Notes: a model not told the origin generated them from the letters alone. Counted from the stretch's first letter, positions 26,201-37,526 are shown. The stretch is DNA of 64,000 nt from Hippasteria phrygiana (GCA_037893225.1 JAZGUH010000140.1:248001-312000); one strand, 5' to 3'. A program made the numbers and translations.

Positions 26201-29200
26201 CCAAACAAAGTCCATCTTTATCTCCAGCAAACAGGTCTCACAAGTTAATACATAGAGTCAACTATAACCACTGAGACCTGGTTGTTTACAAATTCCATAT
26301 TAAGAGCTGTAAGAAAAGTTTCAAAACAAAGTCCATCTTCATCTCAAGTAACAGGTCTCACAAGTTAGTACATAGAGTCAACTAACCACTGAGACCTGGT
26401 TGTGTAAAAATTATATAGTATAAGCTGCAAGAACAGTTTCCAAACAAAGTCCATCTTTATCTCCAGCAAACAGGTCTCATAAGTTAATACATAGAGTCAA
26501 CTATAACCACTGAGACCTGGTTGTGTACAAATTCAATATTGAAAGCTGTAAGAAGAGATTCAAAACAAAGTCCATCTTCATCTCAAGTAAACAGGTCTCA
26601 CAAGTTAGTACATTGAGTCAACTAACCACTGAGACCTGGCTGTGAACAAATTCCATATTATAAGCCGCAAGAAAAGTTTCAAAACAAAGTCCATCTTCAT
26701 CTTAAGTAACAGGTCTCACAAGTTAGTACATAGAGTCAACTAACCACTGAGACCTGCTGTGAACAAATTCCATATTATAAGCTGCAAGAAAAGTTTCTAA
26801 CTTAAATCCATCTTCATATCAAGTAAACAGGTCTCACGAGTTAGTACATTGAGTCAACTAACCACTGAGACCTGGTTGTGTAAAAATTAAGAATTATAAG
26901 CTGCAAGAACTGTTTCCAAACAAAGTCCATCTTTATCTCCAGTAAACAGGTCTCACAAGTTAGTACATAGAGTCAACTATAACCACTGAGACCTGGTTGT
27001 TTACAAATTCCATATTAAGAGCTGTAAGAAAAGTTTCAAAACAAAGTCCATCTTCATCTCAAGTAACAGGTCTCACAAGTTAGTACATAGAGTCAACTAA
27101 CCACTGAGACCTGGTTGTGTAAAAATTATATAGTATAAGCTGCAAGAACAGTTTCCAAACAAAGTCCATCTTTATCTCCAGCAAACAGGTCTCATAAGTT
27201 AATACATAGAGTCAACTATAACCACTGAGACCTGGTTGTGTACAAATTCAATATTGAAAGCTGTAAGAAGAGATTCAAAACAAAGTCCATCTTCATCTCA
27301 AGTAAACAGGTCTCACAAGTTAGTACATTGAGTCAACTAACCACTGAGACCTGGCTGTGAACAAATTCCATATTATAAGCCGCAAGAAAAGTTTCAAAAC
27401 AAAGTCCATCTTCATCTTAAGTAACAGGTCTCACAAGTTAGTACATAGAGTCAACTAACCACTGAGACCTGCTGTGAACAAATTCCATATTATAAGCTGC
27501 AAGAAAAGTTTCTAACTTAAATCCATCTTCATATCAAGTAAACAGGTCTCACGAGTTAGTACATTGAGTCAACTAACCACTGAGACCTGGTTGTGTAAAA
27601 ATTAAGAATTATAAGCTGCAAGAACTGTTTCCAAACAAAGTCCATCTTTATCTCCAGTAAACAGGTCTCACAAGTTAGTACATAGAGTCAACTAACCACT
27701 GAGACCTGGCTGTGAACAAATTGCATATTAAGAGCTGTAAGAAAAGTTTCAAAACAAAGTCCATCTTCATCTCAAGTAACAGGTCTCACAAGTTAGTACA
27801 TAGAGTCAACTAACCACTGAGACCTGGTTGTGTAAAAATTTAATAGTATAACCTGCAAGAACAGTTTCCAAACAAAGTCCATCTTTATCTCCAGTAAACA
27901 GGTCTCACAAGTTAGTACATAGAGTCAACTAACCACTGAGACCTGGCTGTGAACAAATTCCATATTATAACTGTAAGAAAAGTTTCAAAACAAAGTCCAT
28001 CTTCATCTCAAGTAACAGGTCTCACAAGTTAGTACATAGAGTCAACTAACCACTGAGACCTGGTTGTGTAAAAATTAAAAATTAAGAATTATATGCTGCA
28101 AGAACTGTTTCCAAACAAAGTCCATCTTTATCTCCAGTAAACAGGTCTCACAAGTTAGTACATAGAGTCAACTAACCACTGAGACCTGGCTGTGTACAAA
28201 TTAAATATTATAAGCTGCAAGAACAGTTTCCAAACAAAGTCCATCTTTATCTCAAGTAAACAGGTCTCACAGGTTAGTACATAGAGTCAGCTAACCACTG
28301 AGACCTGCCTGTGAACAAATTCCATATTATAAGCTGCAAGAAAAGTTTCAAAACAAAATCTATCTTCATCTCAAGTAACAGGTCTCACAAGTTAGTACAT
28401 AGAGTCAACTAACCACTGAGACCTGCCTGTGAACAAATTCCAGATTATAAGCTGTAAGAACAGTTTCACACAAAGTCCATCTTTATCTCCAGTAAACAGG
28501 TCTCACAAGTTAGTACATAAAGTCAACTAACCACTGAGACCTGGCTGTGAACAAATTGAATAGTATAACCTGCAAGAACAGTTTCCAAACAAAGTCCATC
28601 TTTATCTCCAGTAAACAGGTCTCACAAGTTAGTACATAGAGTCAACTAACCACTGAGACCTGGCTGTGTACAAATTCAATATTATAAGCTGCAAGAAAAG
28701 TTTCAAAACAAAATCTATCTTCATCTCAAGTAACAGGTCTCACAAGTTAGTACATAGAGTCAACTAACCACTGAGACCTGCCTGTGAACAAATTCCAGAT
28801 TATAAACTGCAAGAACAGTTTCAAACAAAGTCCATCTTTTTCTCAAGTAAACAGGTCTCACAAGTTAGTACATAGAGGTTAGTACATAGAGTCAACTAAC
28901 CACTGAGACCTGCCTGTGAACAAATTCCATATTATATGCTACAAGAACAGTTTCCAAACAAAGTCCATCTTTATCTCCAGTAAACAGGTCTCACAAGTTA
29001 GTACATAGAGTCAACTAACCACTGAGACCTGGCTGTGAACAAATTGCATATTAAGAGCTGTAAGAAAAGTTTCAAAACAAAGTCCATCTTCATCTCAAGT
29101 ATCAGGTCTCACAAGTTAGTACATAGAGTCAACTAACCACTGAGACCTGGTTGTGAACAAATTCCATATTAGAAACTGCAAGAAAGGATTCAAAACAAAG

Positions 29201-29565
29201 TCCATCTTCATCTCAAGTAAACAGGTCTCACAAGTTAGTACTTTGAGTCAACTAACCACTGAGACCTGGCTGTGAACAAATTCCATATTATAACTCTTAA
29301 GAAAAGTTTCAAAACAAAGTCCATCTTCATCTCAAGTAACAGGTCTCACAAGTTAGTACATAGAGTCAACTAACCACTGAGACCTGGTTGTGTAAAAATT
29401 ATATAGTATAAGCTGCAAGAACAGTTTCCAAACAAAGTCCATCTTTATCTCCAGCAAACAGGTCTCACAAGTTAATACATAGAGTCAACTATAACCACTG
29501 AGACCTGGTTGTTTACAAATTCCATATTAAGAGCTGTAAGAAAAGATTCAAAACAAAGTCCATCC
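17206..29565 (+). repeat. ~119-bp satellite array with internal hairpin and higher-order repeats
   Basis: About 104 monomers of ~118-120 bp. Each has a dyad, GGTCTCA-CAA-GTTAGT-(11 nt)-ACTAAC-CAC-TGAGACC, then an A/T-rich half ending CCATCTT(C/T)ATCTC. Variants recur in blocks: a ~715-bp six-monomer unit marked by GTTGTTTACAAATTCC (20677/21391, 24495/25210, 26281/26997) and a ~1.79-kb direct duplication (23781 to 25567). One 13-bp internal duplication (ACATAGAGGTTAG) occurs three times, at about 20040, 23266 and 28872. No coding capacity. Confidence 0.93.
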
Positions 29566-31988
29566 GACGTATTGTAATTTACCCGTACTTGAGTATGCCT
29601 CTTTAACAAAAAGTGTACCGCACATATTATAAATATTTACCAATTTTCTATCATAATCTGAAAGAACATACACCTGGGCAGACTTAATTTTGGATAGAGC
29701 TAATTCAGCAAACTAATTAATACTAAAATGGTCGATTTAAGTCACGTCATTTCCACCCAAAATGAACGTATTGCAATTTGCCGGACTTGAGTATGCCTCT
29801 TTAACAAAAAATGTACCGCACATATTCTAAATATTTCCCAATTTTCTTTCATAATCTAAAAGAACCTACCACTGGCCACACTTAATTTTGGATAGAGCTA
29901 ATTTGGCAAACTAATTAGTACTCAAATCGTCAATTAAATTCACGTCATCTTTAACATAATATGAACGTATTGTCATTTACCCGTACTTGAGTATGCCTCT
30001 TTAACAAAAAGTGTACCGCACATATTCTAAATATTTACCAATTTTCTATCATAATCTGAAAGAACATACACCTGGGCAGACTTAATTTTGGATAGAGCTA
30101 ATTCAGCAAACTAATTAATACTAAAATGGTCGATTTATAAAGTCACGTCATTTCCACCCAAAATGAACGTATTGCAATTTGCCGGACTTGAGTATGCCTC
30201 TTTAACAAAAAATGTACCGCACATATTCTAAATATTTCCCAATTTTCTTTCATAATCTAAAAGAACATACCACTGGCCACACTTAATTTTGGATAGAGCT
30301 AATTTGGCAAACTAATTAGTACTCAAATCGTCCATTAAATTCACGTCATTTTTAACATAATATGAACGTATTGCAATTGACCCGTACTTGAGTATGCCTC
30401 TTTAACAAAACGTGTACCGCACATATTCTAAATATTTCCCAATTTTCTTTCATAATCTAAAAGAACATACTACTGGCCACACTTAATTTTGGATAGAGCT
30501 AATTCGGCTCTCTAATTAGTACTCAAATTGTAAATTGAAGTCACGTCATTTTCCACCCAATATGAATGTATTGCAATTTACCCGTACATCACCATATGCC
30601 TCTTTAACAGAAAGTGTACCGCACATATTCCAAATATTTTTCTTTTCTATTTGATAATTTAAAACAACATACCCCTGGCCACACTTAATTTTGGATAGAG
30701 ATAATTTGGCAAACTAATTAGTACTCAAATCGTCAATTAAATTCACGTCATTTTTAACATAATATGAACGTATTGCAATTCACCCGTACTTGAGTATGCC
30801 TCTTTAACAAAAAGTGTACCGCACATATTCTAAATATTTACCAATTTTCTATCATAATCTGAAAGAACATACACCTGGGCAGACTTAATTTTGGATAGAG
30901 CTAATTCAGCAAACTAATTAATACTAAAATGGTCGATTAAAGTCACGTCATTTCCACCTAAAATGAACGTATTGTAATTTACCGGACTTGAGTATGCCTC
31001 TTTAACAGAACGTGTACCGCACATATTCCAAATATTTCACAATTTTCTTTCATAATCTAAAAAAACATACCACTGGCCACACTTAATTTTGGATAGAGCG
31101 AATTTGGCAAACTAATTAGTACTCAAATCGTCAATTAAATTCACGTCATTTTTAACATAATATGAACGTATTGCAATTTACCCGTACTTGAGTATGCCTC
31201 TTTAACAAAAAGTGTACCGCACATATTCTAAATATTTACCAATTTTCTATCATAATCTGAAAGAACATACACCTGGGCAGACTTAATTTTGGATAGAGCT
31301 AATTCAGCAAACTAATTAATACTAAAATGGTCGATTTATAAAGTCACGTCATTTCCACCCAAAATGAACGTATTGCAATTTGCCGGACTTGAGTATGCCT
31401 CTTTAACAAAAAATGTACCGCACATATTCTAAATATTTCCCAATTTTCTTTCATAATCTAAAAGAACATACCGCTGGCCACACTTAATTTTGGATAGAGC
31501 TAATTTGGCAAACTAATTAGTACTCAAATCGTCCATTAAATTCACGTCATTTTTAACATAATATGAACGTATTGCAATTGACCCGTACTTGAGTATGCCT
31601 CTTTAACAAAACGTGTACCGCACATATTCTAAATATTTCCCAATTTTCTTTCATAATCTAAAAGAATATACTACTGGCCACACTTAATTTTTGATAGAGC
31701 TAATTCGGCTCTCTAATTAGTACTCAAATCGTCCATTAAATTCACGTCATCTTTAACATAATATGAACGTATTGGAATTCACCGGTACTTGAGTATGCCT
31801 CTTTAACAAAAAGTGTACCGCACATATTCTAAATATTTACCAATTTTCTATCATAATCTGAAAGAACATACACCTGGGCAGACTTAATTTTGGATAGAGC
31901 TAATTCAGCAAACTAATTAATACTCAAATGGTCGATTAATATCACGTCATTTCCACCCAAAATGAATGTATTGTAATTTTCCCGTTTA
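29566..31988 (+). repeat. ~200-bp satellite array, right block
   Basis: About 12 monomers of the left-block satellite in the same orientation. It resumes at CGTATTG, the point where the left block broke off. Alternating dimers are evident: the CACCTGGGCAGACTTAAT type and the CCACTGGCCACACTTAAT type. Confidence 0.9.
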
Positions 31989-33205
31989 ATCTCCTTGGGC
32001 CAAAAAGTTTAATCACTATCGCAACTATTACAGATGCACATTTTAATCCTGTTCAGAGACATATCACATTGGGGAAGGGGGAACCTTTTCTATTCACCGG
32101 CTCAGAAAATTCACTGCCCCCCCTCCCCCCCCCAAAAAAAAGATTTCTAAAAAGATTGTGTATTCACCAGATCCAGACTGGTGTATTTCAAGTCTAGCCC
32201 ATTTGGCATATAATGGTTTTTGCGGGCAGGGCGTTGACAGATACTAGCGGGATGCCGCGCTTTGAGGGCCACCAGCGAAATGGGTGGTTGTTTCTAAATG
32301 TATAATGTTGTGTATTGTAGCAATTATAAAATACGTCGGTGAAGGGCAAAACCCAATATTGAATGTACATCACCCCGACGCAAAATTCCATCTTATGAAT
32401 AGTTTGGCTGCGGTACCCGCCGCTTTATCAGATTTGAACCAGCCAACAGACTCCGACAAGCTCGGAGGTCGAGTGGTAAGACATCTGCACTAGAAAGCAG
32501 GAGGTCGTGGGTTCGAGTCCCACCCGAGTGATTTTGTCCAAATAATCTCTCGGGATAACACTGAGTATACAGTGTTTATAAAATACGTCGGTGAAGAGCA
32601 AAACTCAATATTGAATGAAGCCGAGGTCACAACTTAACCTTATTTAAAAAAAGGAACAAACCATTTCGCCTGAAGAGGTAACTGCACATTCGTTTCCTGA
32701 CGAGCATTGCAATAATATGTTTCATCTCATTGGGCCAAAAAGTTTAATCACTATCGCAACTATTACAGATGCACATTTTAACCCTGTTCAGAGACATATT
32801 ACATTGGGGAAGGGGGAACCTGTTTAGTCACAACAACTTTTCTATTCACCGGCTCAGAAAATTCACTGCCCCCCCCCCCCCCCACACCTCCCCCCCCCCC
32901 CCTCCCAAAAAGAAAATTGTGTAATCACCAGATCCAGACTCGTGTATTTCAAGTCTAGCCCATTTGGCATAATGGTTTTGGCGGGCAGGGCGTTGACAGA
33001 TACTAGCGGGATGCCGCGCTTTGAGGGCCACCAGCGAAATGGGTGGTTGTTTCTCAATGTATAATGTTGTGTATTGTAGCAATTAATTGATACATTTAAT
33101 TGAATTAAAAGAGGAATGCTGCGCTTTGCGCGGTTCCTGCTAGGTTGGCGCGATATGTGTGTATTTTTTTTGATGTTACGGAAAACAATATCACAATACA
33201 ATTTC
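31989..33205. repeat. interlude with direct repeats and tRNA-like SINE
   Basis: A ~350-bp segment beginning CTCCTTGGGCCAAAAAGTTT occurs twice (31989-32320 and 32728-33085). Each copy has a poly-C run and the block GGGATGCCGCGCTTTGAGGG. Between them are two copies of AAAATACGTCGGTGAAG (32328 and 32581) and a tRNA-like unit at 32460-32532. The short frames here are repeat-borne. Confidence 0.7.
32460..32532 (+). ncRNA. tRNA-like sequence, probable SINE head or tRNA pseudogene
   Basis: Cloverleaf elements: D-arm GTC-GAGTGGTAA-GAC, anticodon stem TCTGC/GCAGG with loop ACTAGAAA, T-arm GTGGG-TTCGAGT-CCCAC and an acceptor that pairs at 6 of 7 positions. The anticodon loop has 8 instead of 7 nt (CTAGAAA would give AGA), and the variable arm is short, unlike true tRNA-Ser. 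It is therefore called a tRNA-derived repeat rather than a functional tRNA. Confidence 0.5.
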
Positions 33206-34140
33206 ATATTACGATTTGAGTAGGCCTACTACTTAGTTAGCCGAATTAGCTCTATTCAAAAATAAGTGTGGCCAGGAGTATGTTCTTTTAAATTGTCCAG
33301 TTAAAAAGGAAAATATTTGGAATATGTGGGGTAGGCCTACACTTTCTGTTAAAAAGGCATAAGTGCGGGGAAATTACAATACATTCATTTTGGGTGGAAA
33401 ATGATGTCCCTTTAATGGACCATTTGTGTACTAGATTAGATTTCCGAATTAGCTCTATCCAAAATTAAGTATGGCCAGGTGTTTGTTCTTTCAGATTATT
33501 AAAGAAAATTCGGAAATAATTGGAATATGTGCGGTACACTTTTTGTTAAAGAGGCATACTCAAGTACGGGTAAATTGCAATACGTTCAGATTATGTAAAA
33601 AATGACTTGAATTTCATTGACGATTTGAGTACTAATTAGTAAGCCGAATTAGCTCTATCCAAAATTACGTCTGCCCATGAGTATGTTCTTTCAGATTATG
33701 AAAGAAAATTGGGAAATATTTGGAATATGTGCGGTACACTTTCTGTTAAAGAGGCATATACTGAAGTACGGGTAAATTACAATATTTTCATATTGGGTGG
33801 AAAATGATGTGATTTTAATTGACGATTTGAGTACTAATTAGTAAGCCGAATTAGCTCTATCCAAAATTAAGTCTGCCCATGAGTATGTTCTTTTAAATTA
33901 TTTAATAAACAAGGGAAATATTTGGAACACGTGCGGTACACTTTATGTTAAAGAGGCATATACTGAAGTACGGGCAAATTGCAATACATTCATATTGGGT
34001 GGAAAATTATGTGATTTTAATTGACCATTTGAGTACTAATGAGTTTTCCGAATTAGCTCTATCCAAAATAAAGTGTGCCCAGGGGTATCTTGTTTTAAAT
34101 TATCAAATAAAAATTTAAAATATTTGGAATATGTGCGGTA
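33206..34140 (-). repeat. ~200-bp satellite, inverted right-end block
   Basis: About 4.6 monomers in reverse orientation to the left and middle blocks (GTGCGGTACACTTT.TGTTAA, AGCTCTATCCAAAATTAAGT). They merge directly into the right terminal inverted repeat, which makes the satellite itself part of the inverted termini. Confidence 0.9.
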
Positions 34141-34504
34141 CACTTTCTTTTTAGTGAAAGGTACTGTCTTTTCATGAAATTGAATATTTTCTTTAAACCA
34201 ATTACTACAAAATTGCTTCATTTGAAACAGTTACCTCATGAAGATTGAATAGGTAAATTAATTTCTTTTGGTACTAAAGTGTGCTGTAGGATCTCGGTTG
34301 GAGATGTATAACCTAAAAATCCGTGTTTAGTGGAAGATTTAGATAATTTCGTTGGCTGTACCAGAAAAGTATTTCCAGAATCTGTTGATTTTTGTGCAGC
34401 TCCTTCTGCTGCGTGTGTTCTGGTTTTTTGCGTTCGCGGCTGAGTTCGCGGCTGAGTTCGCGGCTGGGAAATCGGGCCCAATTCACGGCTAGCTTCCGAC
34501 TGGT
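34110..34504 (-). repeat. right terminal inverted repeat, non-satellite part
   Basis: Reverse complement of 13099-13490. The tip reads CCGACTGGT and is followed directly by TATCAGCG. Confidence 0.8.
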
Positions 34505-34512
34505 TATCAGCG
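34505..34512 (+). repeat. target-site duplication, right copy (TATCAGCG)
   Basis: Identical octamer to 13091-13098, in direct orientation, touching the right end of the inverted repeat. Confidence 0.75.
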
Positions 34513-34662
34513 CATATGCCAATCGTCATCATTTGTAAGTCAATGAGACGTATGTATTGACAAAGTGGAGCCAGTCTATTTTTTTCTGCGTACGTCGTCT
34601 GCTTATCATACATTTTGGAAAGATTTTACTTTGATACCCCCACAAAAATCGGTCAGGAAAAT

Positions 34663-37110
34663 AATTGTGTTTATTGGGAGGGGGCGTAATCATACATGCA
34701 GACTATGTGTTACGATTTTGAGTCAATGTGATGGAACTTTTGTTTCAGGGCCTTGGTTAACCGATTGTTCATTTTGGTTGAACTTTTTGCTCTTTACAAG
34801 ATGAAGTGGTTTTTAAATTTTGAGAATAGCAAGAAAGAAAGAACCGGTGTGTGCAGGCAAAATTCAAAGAGTGATCAGTTTATCATATTTTTTGGATCAT
34901 CTCAGGAAATAGCCGCAGTGAGTCAAAGTTCGTTTAGGGGGTAGGGAGGGTGGGGGTTGTTAAAGCATGGAGGTAATTAAGGCATCAACAAAATCTCTCT
35001 TTCCATTCTTTTTCTATTTGTGGGAAAGGTTGGATGAAGAAAGATTCTGTTGAGCAAGGTCTCATTATCGGTTTTTACGTAAGTGACTGGTCTTGCAGAA
35101 ATTGTTTTTGTATATTTACGAATAGGTTGGTGGGTATGCCAGCCGTGTGGATGTGTGACTGACCCACCCAAAGCGTAGTTTCTTTCTTTCTTTTTAAAAA
35201 AAATGGAGTACGCTTCGAGGGAGTCAGTTTTAGCCACTATTTCTGCAAGATGACAGTCACGGTATGTGCTGGCTACGTTAGAAGAATAATCAGTGGATTC
35301 TTTGATGGATCATTCCAAGAAGTAGCCGCAGCGAGTCCGAACTTATCTGGGGGAGGGGGGGGGGGAGGATTTGTAAAGGCATCAACAAAATCTCTCTTTC
35401 CATTCTTTTTCTATTTGTGGGAAAGGTTGGATGAAGAAAGATTCTGTTGAGCAAGGTCTCATTATCGGTTTTTACGTAAGTGACTGGTCTTGCAGAAATT
35501 GTTTCTGTATATTTACGAATAGGTTGGTGGGTATGCCAGCCGTGTGGATGTGTGACTGACCCACCCAAAGCGTAATTTCTTTCTTTCTTTTTTTTAAAAT
35601 GGAATACGCTTCGAGGGAGTCAGTTTTAGCCACTATTTCTGCAAGATGACAGTCCCGGTATGTGCTGGCTACGTTAGAAGAATAATCAGTGGATTCTTTG
35701 ATGGATCATTCCAAGAAGTAGCCGCAGCGAGTCCGAACTTATCTGGGGGAGGGGGGGGGGGGGGGGGAGGATTTGTAAAGGCATCAACAAAATCTCTCTT
35801 TCCATTCTTTTTTTATTTGTGGGAAAGGTTGGATGAAGAAAGATTCTGTTGAGCAAGGTCTCATTATCGGTTTTTACGTAAGTGACTGGTCTTGCAGAAA
35901 TTGTTTTTGTATATTTACGAATAGGTTGGTGGGTATGCCAGCCGTGTGGATGTGTGACTGACCCACCCAAAGCGTAATTTCTTTCTTTCTTTTTTTAAAA
36001 ATGGAATACGCTTCGAGGGAGTCAGTTTTAGCCACTATTTCTGCAAGATGACAGTCACGGTATGTGCTGGCTACGTTAGAAGAATAATCAGTGGATTCTT
36101 TGATGGATCATTCCAAGAAGTAGCCGCAGCGAGTCCGAACTTATCTGGGGGGGGGGGGGGGGGGAGGATTTGTAAAGGCATCAACAAAATCTCTCTTTCC
36201 ATTCTTTTTTCATTTGTGGGAAAGGTTGGATGAAGAAAGATTCTGTTGAGCAAGGTCTCATTATCGGTTTTTACGTAAGTGACTGGTCTTGCAGAAATTG
36301 TTTTTGTATATTTACGAATAGGTTGGTGGGTATGCCAGCCGTGTGGATGTGTGACTGACCCACCCAAATCGTAATTTCTTTCTTTCCTTTTTTTAAAAAT
36401 GGAATACGCTTCGAGGGAGTCAGTTTTAGCCACTATTTCTGCAAGATGACAGTCCTGGTATGTGCTGGCTACGTTAGAAGAACAATAAGTGGATTCTTTG
36501 ATGGATCATTCTAAGAAGTAGCTGCAGCGAGTCCGAGCTTATCTGGGGGAGGGGGGGGGGGGAAGGTTTGTAAAGTCATCATCAACAAAGCCGATCCTCA
36601 TTCTTCCTTGTTTTTTCTAAAACAACCACCATAAAACATTGGTGGAGTTGGAGGATGAACGACTCTGTTGGTGGTGCTCTGCTATTTAATAATTTTATAT
36701 TGGTGACTGGTCTGCAGAAACTGTTTTTGTGTATCTATGTAATTCCGCTGGTTGGTATGCCAGCCGTGTGGCTGTACAATCGACTCACCCAGAGCGTGGT
36801 TATTAATCATTTCTTATCTGTGGAGCACGCTTCTTGGGAGTCGGTTTATGGCCACTGTTTCTGCAGAGTGTCAGTCAGCGGGTTAGTTTTGTGGCACTGT
36901 CAATACACCAAACGTCCGGGGGCCAATTATTTATGTCTTTCCCAGAGAGCGGGAGTTTCAAAAACTCGTCTCTGGTCTTGGCCACGCTAGGACATGTTTG
37001 TGCGTAACAACATGTGGCTTCTTGTTTTAATTTACTCAATGACTTATTTTTACCGGTGATAATATGCTGCGCCCCATGCTTTTCTTTTTTTAGAGAGGGG
37101 TAGCAAAGCA
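34663..37110 (-). repeat. PLE copy A downstream terminal repeat (tandem ~400-bp units)
   Basis: Three near-identical ~400-bp units (beginning about 35250, 35646 and 36048), one diverged unit (about 36450-37000) and a unique end (34663-35245). Each has a GATGACAGTCACGGTATGTG-type start, a poly-G run of variable length and a TTTCTTTCTTT tract. Recurrent 60-95-codon frames in the units follow the repeat and are not treated as genes. Confidence 0.85.
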
Positions 37111-37138
37111 TATTTTCTGTGCTTTTTTCGCACTTCAT
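36875..37138 (-). CDS. small conserved PLE-associated frame (87 aa)
   Basis: An 87-residue frame downstream of the RT end, nearly identical to 42517-42780 of copy B (2 differences near the start). It contains several Cys (CCYAQTC) and DINNWPPDVW. Its start overlaps the ribozyme-like core, so the true extent is unclear. No domain recognised, and no GIY-YIG motif. It may be coding or simply conserved because the copies are young. Confidence 0.3.
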   Translation of the reverse strand: MKCEKSTENMLCYPSLKKEKHGAQHIITGKNKSLSKLKQEATCCYAQTCPSVAKTRDEFLKLPLSGKDINNWPPDVWCIDSATKLTR

Positions 37139-37141
37139 CAG
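37114..37141 (-). ncRNA. hammerhead-ribozyme-like core, PLE copy A
   Basis: On the minus strand: CTGATGA, one A, GTGC-loop GCGAAAAAA-type-GCAC, one A, then GAAA. Upstream GGTG can pair with downstream CTACC as a stem I. Hammerhead motifs are established features of PLE terminal regions. The position before the expected cut is G, which hammerheads do not tolerate, so it may be inactive. Confidence 0.45.
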
Positions 37142-37283
37142 TCACCATCTTTTCCGTTTTTTTCCTTTTTGTATGCAAGCTCATGATAGCAGAGAAATCT
37201 TGCACATTTCAGCCATTCTTTTTAGATGATCGAAGTAAGGGGATTTCGACACTTATTTTATTTTAAGGTTTGAAATCCACTGC

Positions 37284-37526
37284 TTACTGATCATTATTTT
37301 GTTCTTCTAGTAGTCCTACAAGGATTTGAACATTCTCCTCATCCAGATTTTTTCTTTTTTGGTCGGATTGTGGAGGTGTTTTAATCCTAGACCGAACCAG
37401 GTCATCTTTGATGTTTTTATGCCGTTTGTATGCCAAGATGGGTTGGGTTTCGAATATCGCATTCAGATATTCATTTTCGCTTATTAAATGCCAATGTTGT
37501 AGCTCAAGAGAGATCGTCCTTGTCAC
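37284..37526 (-). pseudogene. PLE reverse transcriptase, C-terminal fragment
   Basis: Encodes HWHLISENEYLNAIFETQPI..LAYKR..NIKDDLVRSR, closely matching residues 345-407 of the intact frame at 41147-42370. Upstream of HWHL the homology stops, so the fingers, palm and most of the thumb are deleted; unrelated sequence joins at about 37505. The fragment is inactive. Confidence 0.85.

Larger units (their letters stand above)
13099..34504. mobile_element. giant foldback-type element loaded with satellites (21.4 kb)
   Basis: The left end begins ACCAGTCGGAAGCTAGCCG and the right end is its reverse complement. Inverted homology runs ~390 bp (13099-13490 against 34110-34504) and continues into the 200-bp satellite on both sides. 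The ends carry 12-bp subterminal repeats (AGCCGCGAACTC), two on the left and three on the right. Exact 8-bp direct repeats abut both ends. From 13250 to 32190 I see no open frame of 60 codons or more, and no transposase, so it would have to be mobilised in trans. Foldback elements with long, tandemly repeated inverted termini are known from Drosophila (FB) and sea urchin (TU). Assigning this element to either group, or to an 8-bp-TSD superfamily such as hAT, is inference. Confidence 0.72.

Noticed and set aside
17206..29565. CRISPR-like array (regular repeats with a dyad)
   Set aside because: There are no unique spacers: the whole 119-bp unit repeats. The context is eukaryotic, with no cas genes. 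It is a satellite.
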